From positions 1,240,001-1,304,000 of the forward strand of contig JAMYHL010000005.1 of NCBI GenBank assembly GCA_025531455.1: 64,000 nucleotides of DNA, in the 5' to 3' direction. Below the pieces are notes generated by a model. It saw nothing but the letters and a program-made list of their open reading frames with translations. It had not been told where the DNA came from and searched no databases. The stretch is from Apiotrichum sp. Y4204 (taxonomy: Eukaryota; Basidiomycota; Tremellomycetes; Trichosporonales; Trichosporonaceae). Shown piece after piece: positions 55,615 through 64,000 of the stretch. How positions within the stretch are numbered: position 1 is the first letter of the stretch; the number at the start of each line of letters is the position of its first letter. A program made the position numbers and the translations under genes.

Positions 55615-56804
55615 CTACATGTCCTCCATGCTCCACTTGTTCGCCTCGTACGTGTTGCGTGCGCGGGTGTTCTGCGCTTGGATCCATTTTTTCTCGAACC
55701 CGTTCGAGCGGTCTGCAGTCAGTACACAAAATAAAGATCAACTCCAGCAGCTCTCGCAGCTGCCACCCAACTTCACTCACCGACGCCGTCCCACCGATAT
55801 CCTGGCGCGATGCCAAAGCGGTTCTCGGGCCACGCGCCCTTGTATGTCGGATACTTTGGCCCCTTCTTCTTCTTCGTTGTCCCCTGGGATGTCAGTAATG
55901 CCCAGATAGAACGCCGAGAACAACTCACTCCAAACCTGAGCGCCGGGTCGTCCCACCGCTCGACCTCCTTGAGCTCGGCGTTCATCCGCTCATCGTCCGC
56001 GTGTCTGATGTCAGCACACATCCCACGACGCGCTCCATATGCACAACACTCACCTGGCAACATCCGCCGTCGCCATCCGCCGCTCCTCCGCGGCCCTCTG
56101 CCTCGCCACGTCCTGCTGTACCAAGCCCTTTGTCCACCCTTTCCGCTCCTCGGCTTTGCGCTGCTCGTCAAGCTCGTCCTGCTTCGCCTTGGCCTTGAGC
56201 GCCTCCACGTCCAGCACGCGTCCGGTCTGATCACGATGCACGGTCTGCGTGTGTGCGCCACCGGCCTCGGGCGACGGCGAGCGTTCTGCTGCCGCGCGCG
56301 CCGCCTCTTCCGCCATTTGCGCCGCTGTGCGCAGGCCACCGCGCCGCTTCGTGAGCTGCGGCTTTGGTGCTTCGGGTTCTGCGTCAGGCTCCTGCTTGAC
56401 GGCCACGTCTGGGACCGGTAGTGTCGAGGATCCAACGGTCGCCCACGCGCTCTTGCCCTTTTTGAACGTTGCCGCCTCCTTCCCGAGGACTGCCGTCAGC
56501 TGGGGACAACCAAGACCATGTCAGCAGACCACACTCACCCGGCGCATCCTCATCGTCCTCGTCCGCGTCCCGCCGCTTACTCCCCCACTCGTCCTCGTCT
56601 TTCAGCACCAGCCCCCCGCCGCCGCTGCTCTCGCCGACATAGTCCTCGTTCTTCCGTTTCCGCTTCTTCTTCTTCTCGCCGGCTTGTGCCAGGATCGCGT
56701 CCGCCTTCGGCCCGGACATGTATCTGCTGTGAGCTGGGAGATGGGAGATTGGAGATTGGATGATGGACGCACTTTGATGCAAGGTATGATTTGAGATTGG
56801 ACAT
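55615..56804 (-). CDS. BUD13: Bud13, RES complex subunit (pre-mRNA splicing/retention)
   Basis: Nuclear splicing factor that forms the RES complex with Pml1 and Snu17/Ist3. It starts [10 protein letters not shown] at 56804. The first intron joins to [14 protein letters not shown], which is the conserved Bud13 N-terminus. A Lys/Arg-rich stretch follows, then an acidic DEDDED region and a Gln/Glu/Ala-rich coiled section with [17 protein letters not shown]. The diagnostic C-terminal block [17 protein letters not shown] continues over the last intron into [10 protein letters not shown] and ends WSMEDM. About 300 residues in at least six exons, all with CTGAC-type branch motifs. Head-to-head with NOT4. 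Confidence 0.94.
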
Positions 56805-57580
56805 GGTGGAGAGAGGCGAGAGAGGGGAGGGAGAGTGAGTGGGGAGAGCAAGACGTTGCTCTATGCTCCGTTTAGTTGTAAATTGTTGTTGTTATCTGGA
56901 ACAGGTTGTTGTTGTTGCTCTGAACGCGACACCGACCATCCATTCAATGTCATCATCCACAATCTCTGGGTCGCGCGCCAGTCTCCAGCTCACTGCACAG
57001 TTCATTTTGCCACCCGAATTCTGCCTCACCGGATATTCCCGCAAAGACCCGGAGTGAGACTCAGGGCTTCAGTGTTGATTGCTCTTATTACCTAATCATT
57101 AAATTTACCCCCGTCCCGTCCGCATGGTTCCTTCCCCTCCGCCCCTTGTCTTGTCTTGTTGGCCGCCACCCAACCGGCTGGCGCGCGCGTCGTTGGCAGG
57201 AGAACGGACATTGCCTTCCCTCCTGCCTTTGCTCGCTCCCCACCCATTGCCTTGTGCTCGCTGTCGTCCTTGCTCCATCCATCATCATTCATTATTCCAT
57301 TTTCCACCTTCCCCCCCCCCCTCTCTCCTCCACTCATTCTCATTTTCTCTCATTCTCATTTCTCTCGTCACTTCCACTCCCCCTTCCCCCCCTCCATTGC
57401 ACTTGCACTCCCTGCATCGTCTCCAGATACCACATTTATCACACTTTTCCCCCGCCACCGCGCCTTTTCATTTCCGTCCAAGCATTCCACCATCCGTGAT
57501 ACCCAGCAAAGCAAACAACAACAACAACAACAACAACACAACATCTCCACCACTTACCACCGACTCTTTCCCCTCACCCA
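56805..57580. promoter_or_regulatory. Divergent promoter BUD13 / NOT4
   Basis: Stretch of 776 bases. The NOT4 side (about 57270-57580) is a long C/T-rich leader with a CCCCCCCC run and a CAA trinucleotide repeat (about 57515-57540). The BUD13 side has a GTTGTT repeat (about 56883-56920). No other gene was seen. Confidence 0.5.
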
Positions 57581-60477
57581 ATGCCAACAGTCCACCCGCT
57601 CCCCGTCAACCCCACCACCGGGCAGCAGCCGCTCGCGTCCCTCCGCAGCTTTAGCGGTTCGCACCACCACGCGTCGCACGCCGCGTCCAGCGGATCAGGC
57701 GGCGTCAACCGCGAAGTCCTCAAGCAGCTCCAGGATGTCGCGTGGAGTGATGAAGAGGTGCGTGAAGAGTGCGGTGCGAAAGAGTGCGAGCTGAGGGCGA
57801 GGAGCGCGCGGCTGAACAAGGCTTCCGAGGATTCTCAGCCGGCGCGACGCGCCTCCCCCGCTCGCACGCGCGTAGTTGTCTTATTCCTCTGCGCGCAAGC
57901 TACCTGCACCGCACATGCACAACTACATGTCCCATTGCTCACATACAGGACGACCCGGACTGCATGGTCTGCGCCGAGCCGCTTGACCTCTCGGACCAGA
58001 ACTTCAAACCGTGCCAGTGTGGTCTGCAGGTAGGCTCTCTTTCGACACGTCGACGCTCACACCTAGATCTGCCAGTTCTGTTACAACAAGCTGCTGCTCG
58101 ACGACCCGCGCTGTCCAGGGTGCCGCAGGAAATATGACTCGAACAGCGTCGTGTTCCAGCCGGTCGACTTTGACGAGTGAGTCTCCCCATGACTAATCCA
58201 GCTCATCCCAGGGTTCGCCGCGTCAAGGAAAAGAAGGCCAAGCGCGCAAAGGTCTGCAAACAGCTCGATTCCATGGGACGGCGGCACTTTCTCGAGACTC
58301 GCATTGTTATGAAGAACTCGGTTTACGTCGTGGGAATGAAGATCCCCGGCTCGGGTTCGCCAGAAGAGGCTGTCTCCATTCTGCGTTCAAACGACTACTT
58401 CGGGCAGTATGGCAAGATTGCGCGTATCTTCTTGCGAGATCGCGCAGCTATCGCGCCAAACTCTGTCACGAGTGGACCGGAGGCGGACTCGCCATCGACC
58501 GCGACCGGTATCTACATTGTTTACGTTCGGCGCGAGGATGCCGCACGGGCTATCTCCTCGCTGGACGGAATTCCCGCGCCGCAGGGTCCAGCTGGTCAGG
58601 TGCTCCACGCCTCATACGGCACGACTCGCTACTGTGACTCGTTCTTGAGGGGGATGAAGTGCGATAACGCACACTGCCCCAACCTGCACGAGTGGGGCGG
58701 GGATGGAGATACGTTTTCGCGCCACGACCTTGAGACTGCACTTACTCGACCCGCAGAGTACGACGCACGCCAGACTCTCCAGCAGCAGCTCCAGCCGCCG
58801 CCGATTTCGCAAAAGTCCGCATGGCCAAAGCCGTCCTCCGACGATGTCGACTCTTCTGCGCTTCCACGCACGGCCAACTGGGGTATGCGCCCGCTCGCCT
58901 CGCGGCCAGCGTCGAGCACGTCATCGCGCTCGGGCGTTGGCGCTGTCGGCTCACAGCGTCCGACCAAGATACAGAGTACGCTCATCCCGCTCGGCGGGCG
59001 CAGCACATCCGCGTTCCCACCGCCACAGGCGTCGTCGTCGATCGGCCTGATCACAAAGGACAAGGAGAAGAAACGCTCCCAGACCATGGCGCGCGGGCGG
59101 AGCGATCTGTCGACATCTGCGAGCAGCGGCCACACGTCACCGAAGAAGAAGCCGCTGACGGTGGATATTTCGTCGTCGCTCGCGGCCCTGGCGGGCACGA
59201 CCTCGTCGCCAAAGGTCTCCACCGCCGTTCCAACAACCACCACCACCACCACTTCCAACAACACTTCCACCACAACCCCTGCCCCGACCACCACCACCAC
59301 AACCACCACCACAACCACAACCACCACTACCACGACCACCACCACATCAACCCCACCACCACCCCCAGGCATTCCAGTCACAGAGTCTGCAGCCAAGGCC
59401 ACGCCCGAGCCCGCAGAGCCTACAGAGCTCGCCGAAGTCTTGTCCGAGTCGCCGCGCACGCCGGCATCCGCGCCGATTGCGATCCCGACCTCGCCTCTCC
59501 ACACGTTCGTGTCCGAGCCGGAGCCGATGCAGCCGGAAGCTGGACCATCGACCTACGCCCTCAAGCCAAGGTCGCTGTCTACCGAGTATCCGATCCACTC
59601 GCCGTATCCTGACTTTGACGATGTGTTTATGGAGCCCGACGCGGCCAAGGTTGGATTTGCGTTCTCCTGGGCGCTGGATGATGACGAGCTCGCCCGGCTG
59701 CTTGCGCAATCGCACGAGGTTGGAGCATTCGAGCCCAAGCCATTCGACCCGTTGTTCGAGGAGCTGCCAAAGCTGGGCATTCCACTGGCGTCGTTGATGG
59801 CGGCACACCCGCGTGAAGGCGCAGGAGGGCCGTATTCTGGACCGTTTTCGCCATTCGCGCCGTCGTCGCCGATTGAGCCCAGCTCGCTGCCGACATCTGA
59901 CGAGCCGTCGCTTGTGGCGTCTACTGACTCGGAGGCGGACCTCGCACCGCGGACCGCGTCGCGCTTCGAGTTTGCCCGCCGAGGGAGCATGGCGTCAACT
60001 GGCCGCGGGCAGTCGCCGTTTCACCCGGGGCGGGACGAATGGGGCCGCGCATCGAGTGCAAACGGGTACAATGGCGACGACATGCGTGCAGCAATGGCGG
60101 TCTCAAAGGCGGCACATCACGGAGGCGTGCACCCGGCACTCGCACATCTCAACCCGCACGCTGCAGCAGCGGCGGCAGCAGCAGCAGCCCCGAACTCGGA
60201 CTCGTGGTCGAACGGTGGCGGCGACTACAACTACAACCGGTCGTACCCTTCACGCTTCGGGAGCAGCTACTACGGCTCTCCGCAGATTGACGCGCTGGGC
60301 CCGAGTCCCGGTCCGGGACCGTATGGCCCGGGAGGCCCGTCTGGCCCGAGCAACCACCACGGCCCGGGACCGAACGGACCCACGGGCGTGCCGCCGGGCT
60401 ACGAGAGCTACGTGCAGGGCCCCGCGAGTCCGCAGGTGTACGGCCAGATGGGGTACGTGCAGCAGCGGCGGTATTAG
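57581..60477 (+). CDS. NOT4: Not4-type E3 ubiquitin ligase of the CCR4-NOT complex
   Basis: RING E3 that couples the CCR4-NOT deadenylase to ubiquitylation and co-translational quality control. It starts MPTVHPLPVNPTT at 57581. The C4C4 RING (about residues 62-110) has CMVC, CQCG, CQFC and CPGC. A basic linker (VRRVKEKKAKRAK) follows, then an RRM with NSVYVVGM and GIYIVYVRREDAARA. A CCCH finger (CDSFLRGMKCDNAHCPNLH) completes the Not4 layout. The rest is low-complexity, with about 20 consecutive threonines (59289-59347), a poly-Ala run and a Gly/Pro/Tyr-rich tail. The first intron is 191 nt (57758-57948), the second 37 nt. The C-terminal half is unusually long and repetitive compared with budding-yeast Not4. 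Confidence 0.94.
59220..59370 (+). repeat. Threonine-codon (ACC/ACA/ACT) repeat in NOT4
   Basis: ACCACC-type trinucleotide tract coding for poly-Thr with Ser/Asn interruptions, followed by CCACCACC coding for poly-Pro. Likely length-polymorphic. Confidence 0.85.
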
Positions 60478-60806
60478 GCAGCGTGAGCGCGCGCTGGGCG
60501 CAATCAGTAGTGCGCAGCGCGGATATGCATGATTTGTGATTGAGCACAATAGAGATTTGGATAGCATGTGTTTAGTGAAGAGCATGGAGGTTGTCCATTG
60601 GCCAAGAAGCAGAGCGGCCATGCTCGCTGCCGGCGGCAAGTGTCTCGGGGGGTTCTCGGCGCAAGCGGCGCAAGAATGCGCCGAGCCCCCGGAAACAGGG
60701 GTCAGTGTCAGCGGCGTCACCATGCGGACGCGATAACAATGCGAGGCTATAAGAGGCCAAGAGGCCGTACAGACTACATTCCCCCAGAACTTGACATCCA
60801 CTAATC
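60478..60806. promoter_or_regulatory. Intergenic region NOT4 - lactonase-like gene
   Basis: Stretch of 329 bases. A TATAAG element at about 60748, some 60 bases before the next ATG, is a plausible core promoter. No gene was seen. Confidence 0.4.
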
Positions 60807-61939
60807 ATGAACTACACCCTCCTGGCAGGCGGGTACCGCCCGCGCCTCGTGCAGCTCTCGCTAACCGACACGGGACTCGCGGTGGAAAATGAGCGCGCGG
60901 CGCCGCCGAACCCGTCCTGGGTCGAGAGGGTGGGAAGCGCTATAGTCGCCGTGAGCGAGGAGGACCCGGACGGGGAGGTGGTGTTTTTTGATGACGGGCT
61001 CGAGGTCACGGGCAGGGTGGGGACCGGGGGCGCGCCGTGCCATGTCCTTGGGCTTGAGGACCGGGACGAGGTGGTTATTTCCAACGTGGGTAGAAACAAG
61101 AGGTACCCAAACCTCGAAGCTTTCAAGCTTCGAATGTTTGAATGCTGACGACAGTACATGTCTGGCACCGTGTCGATCCACTCGCTCTCGAAGCACGAAA
61201 AGCTGCGCGAGATCCCGCTGCCGTACGCGTACGCCGACACGGCCGCGCCGAACGCCAAACGGCAGGACGCGCCGCACGCGCACCATGCGCTGCGCACGGT
61301 GCGCGGCGTGTGGGCCGCCGACCTGGGCAGTGATCGTGTTTATCTCCTGGATGTCGTACGCGGCGAGGTCCTGGACTGGATCCAGTGTGAGCCTGGGTTC
61401 GGCCCACGACACTGTGCGCTCTCTCCCGACGGTACGTTTGTTGTTGGCCATGGCTCACGGCAGAAACGGTAATCTACGTGCTTGGCGAGCTGGCGCACGC
61501 AGTCCTCGCCTTCCCTGCAGACGCTACAAAGTCCACGCCCGCGATTGCGGGTTCGCGGGCCGAGATTCCGCCCCCGGGGGCGCGGGACGGCGCGCGGGGG
61601 ATGGACTCGGCGGAGATCATCGCCCGTGAGGGGGAGGTATGGGCGTCGAACCGCGGCGAACTCCATAAAGACGGGGCGGGGACGGAGGCGACGTTCCTCC
61701 CTGACGGGCAGAGGGGGGAGAGCGTCGCGGTGATTGCGTACGAGGAGGGCAGGGCGGGAGAGACCAGGCATGTCCGCACGGAACTGTGCTGTGTCCGCGG
61801 GATGGCGCCTTCGCCTGATGGCAAGCTCGTCGCGCTCGCGGGGCAGTGTGCGGGCGGCGTCGAGGTGTGGGATGCCGTTTCCTGGAGGAGGGTCGCGCAG
61901 CTTGATGTCGAGGGGGTTACGGACTTTGTGTGGTTGTAG
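60807..61939 (+). CDS. Lactonase-like seven-bladed beta-propeller protein (6-phosphogluconolactonase/cycloisomerase-2 family)
   Basis: Three exons from ATG 60807 (MNYTLLAGGYRPRL) to TAG 61937 give about 335 residues. The strand-repeat pattern is a propeller: YTLLAGGY, TGGAPCHVLGLEDRD, YMSGTVSIHSLSKHEKL, HHALRTVRGVWAADLGSDRV, FGPRHCALSPD and RGMAPSPDGKLVALAGQ. Conserved His/Asp positions (PRHCALSPDE, VWASNRGE) fit this family, whose members hydrolyse sugar or muconate lactones. No signal peptide was seen. The first intron holds an 8-bp perfect palindrome. The substrate is not certain, and a carboxy-muconate cyclase role is possible. Confidence 0.82.
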
Positions 61940-62694
61940 ACGAGATGCGACAGGTGCCGGAGCGAGAGTAGACTTAGAGGTGCATGCGAGATGCATGCTC
62001 CGATGCTCTGCAGGCTGCAGAAGCATTTCGAAGCGCGAGATCTTGACCAATGTCGATGGACGTTGGACGTTGGGCGATGGGTCATGCCGGCTCAATGTCG
62101 AGATCAACAGAGTGTCACTCATTTCCAGTTGCCACCCGCCACTGACGCCCTGCTTCCAACGCGCCATTATCCTGACATTTGTACGCGCGGTCACGATGAG
62201 ATGGGTGCATCTGGGTTGCACTTTCCAAGCTTCCAGAGCTTTCAGAGTCGCCCTTTCTTGACTTGCATCATGCATGAAATGTCGCGGTGCAGCGGCTTGC
62301 AATTGTGATGCATTTCTGTGATGGTTGTTGCCCAAAAGTCTGGTGGATCCATCTGGAAGCAAAAGCTGAGTGGACAGTTCTCTCAGCTCCATCTCGCAGT
62401 TGGTGGGAATTTGGACGCGCCCATTTCCATTTCCATTTCAATTGCATTCCATCCATCCACCTGCCTGTATTCTTTTCTCTTCTCATCATCACTATCTCTC
62501 TGATCCATTTCTTTCGCGCTTTCTTGCATCTGCATCCACAGAGACACAAAGAGCAAGACCATCAAGAACACGACCGCATCGCATAGAGACACACCTAGAT
62601 CGAGAGATACATACGCGACACATCAGCACTACTTCCTGCCACACGGTGGCGACCCCTACTTCCTCCCCCCTACATTTCTTTTATTCTCCCCAAA
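61940..62694. other. Intergenic region upstream of the acidic orphan
   Basis: Stretch of 755 bases. CCATTT repeats lie at about 62421-62440 and a CT-rich leader at 62460-62520. No gene was supported. Confidence 0.45.
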
Positions 62695-64000
62695 ATGGAC
62701 CTCGACCTTCTCGACGAGGAAATGATGGATTACGACGACGGCGGCTTTGCCGACAGCTTTGCCGACGCAGACGCACGGATGACCCCGGCCGCGATCGAGG
62801 TCGAGGTCGAGATGGATGGCGAGCACGTCAAGATTGAGCCTGCAGCGGCGGCTCCGCCGCCTGGCATAGAGCAAGCCGAGGACCTTGACATCGAGGAGGG
62901 CAACGCGCTCGACAATGACGCGTTTGATCCCCTTCTGGACGATATGGCCGAGGGCCAGGCCGAGCAGCCGATCACCGAGATTGAGGTCGAGGTCGAGGCG
63001 GGTACTGCTGGAGTCGAGGTTGACGATGCCGATGCCGAGAGGCAGGACGCAGCACTCGAAACGCATGACGCCGAGCCTATTGTCGAGGAGCCGACTGAGC
63101 CTGAAAATGTTGAGGAGCAAGCTAAAGAAGAGCCCGAGGTGCTTGAAGCCGAGGAGATTGTGGCTCCCACTGAGCCAGCGGCAGCCGACGCGCCTGTCCC
63201 CGAGACTAGAGACCTCGATGCCCACGAGCCTGCACCGGCCGAGTCTGCAGAATACGCCGCAGACACACACGATAATGCAGAGACAACACACGCAGCCGAC
63301 GACGAAGAGTACTACGACGAGGAGCTCCCGCCCCTCGCCCCAATCCTGCTGCACATCCCCGAGCTCGGCACCCGCGCACTCTTCACCCCGGTCGAGGAGG
63401 AAGATGCTGGCGACGGCTCTGTGTCAAATCCCGACCTCCCGGTTTACCTCTCCGGACGGGATGAGCTTGCGGAGGAGGGGCTCGACGCGCTGCTCAAAGC
63501 GCTCCGCGCGGAAATGGCAGCAGAAGGCGTGACCCTCGCCGGCGAGTTTGTGCTCGTCGAAAAGATGATGGACCTCAAGATGGGCGAGGTGGGTCTGCAC
63601 TTTTTTTTCACTGGGTTTCAATGCGTTCAGCTGACATTCAGGACGACGTCAACCTCCACTCGACAACGCTGCTCGATGTCCTCGCGCTGCACGAGGGCTG
63701 CGGCCTACCGACTCCAGTGCAGCTGTTTGTGACGGACGTGCCGCACCGGTTCATCGCGCGGTTCGAGGCGATCAAGCGCGAGGTTGCGGCCGCCGAGGCG
63801 CGCGAGAGCGCGCGTAATAGCGCCGGCCTCGAGGAAGAGCACGGGCATGAGGGAGAGGAGAGACAAGAGGGAGAAGGAGAGGACGACGTGTTCGAGTATG
63901 ACGAGGAGTATGAGTACGACGACGAGTATGAGGGCGAGGGCGCTGAGGGCGAGGGAGAGGAATTCGTCGAGGGAGCAGATGGCGCAGATGGCGCAGAAGC
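62695..64000 (+). CDS. Acidic uncharacterised protein (cut by right edge)
   Basis: Exon 1 (62695-63588, 298 codons) joins in frame to exon 2 from 63642, which is still open at the window end. It starts MDLDLLDEEMMDYDDGG. The protein is very rich in Glu/Asp/Ala, with a less acidic middle (LPPLAPILLHIPELGTRALF and DELAEEGLDALLKALRAEMA, then EFVLVEKMMDLKMGEDDVNL). Glu/Gly/Tyr-rich acidic repeats follow (EYDEEYEYDDEYEGEG). The middle block looks like a folded domain, but I do not recognise it. It could be a nuclear chaperone-like or assembly protein, which is speculation. Confidence 0.8.

Noticed and set aside
58629..59504. 291-codon antisense frame in NOT4 with poly-Val
   Set aside because: It is only the reverse complement of the threonine repeat.
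1..64000. CRISPR arrays, insertion sequences, bacterial operons
   Set aside because: The sequence is spliced eukaryotic DNA. None of the short repeats has array spacing or transposase nearby.

Overview
This window reads as nuclear DNA from a GC-rich, intron-containing fungus, most likely a basidiomycetous yeast of the Tremellomycetes. The Trichosporonales are my best guess, which is inference and not proof. The evidence is dense single-copy eukaryotic housekeeping genes, strong G/C bias at third codon positions, and many very short introns (32-60 nt, GTGAGT-like donors). Most introns have a CTGAC/CTAAC branch motif lying only a few bases before the AG. CT-rich leaders precede many start codons. 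I see no transposon, CRISPR array, rRNA or convincing tRNA, and no foreign island. Gene models were spliced by hand from reading frame and splice motifs.

Layout, left to right: PRP5 (-, cut by the left edge) / NOP2 (+); MAT2B-like reductase (-) / tubulin cofactor B (+); a divergent pair of small Myb/SANT-like proteins (- and +, about 9.0-11.1 kb); an alpha/beta hydrolase (-) / RFT1 (+, with a 644-nt intron); a gene-poor 3-4 kb stretch rich in short repeats that leads into a 1,722-residue low-complexity orphan (+); GPN2 (+); a zinc alcohol dehydrogenase (+); a 1.2-kb gap; a PQ-loop membrane protein (+); a full-length IQGAP (-); SPB1 (+); GCN1 (+); a Pal1-family protein (-, with a 10-nt microexon and an extra 3' coding block); a 2.4-kb gap containing a G32 run; BUD13 (-) / NOT4 (+); a lactonase-like beta-propeller (+); and an acidic orphan (+) cut by the right edge.

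The genes are not an operon or a pathway cluster. Several themes recur: pre-mRNA splicing (PRP5, BUD13), large-subunit rRNA methylation (NOP2, SPB1), translation and mRNA control (GCN1, NOT4), cytoskeleton and morphogenesis (tubulin cofactor B, IQGAP, Pal1), RNA polymerase assembly (GPN2) and N-glycan precursor flipping (RFT1). No new multi-gene system is evident. The novel-looking content is in gene structure: a 10-nt microexon at a conserved motif, a phase-compatible alternative C-terminus for Pal1, in-frame introns without stops, a 32-nt intron, outlier long introns, and an open frame joining SPB1 to GCN1 if one intron is retained. Two orphan proteins and the paralogous Myb-like pair add to this.
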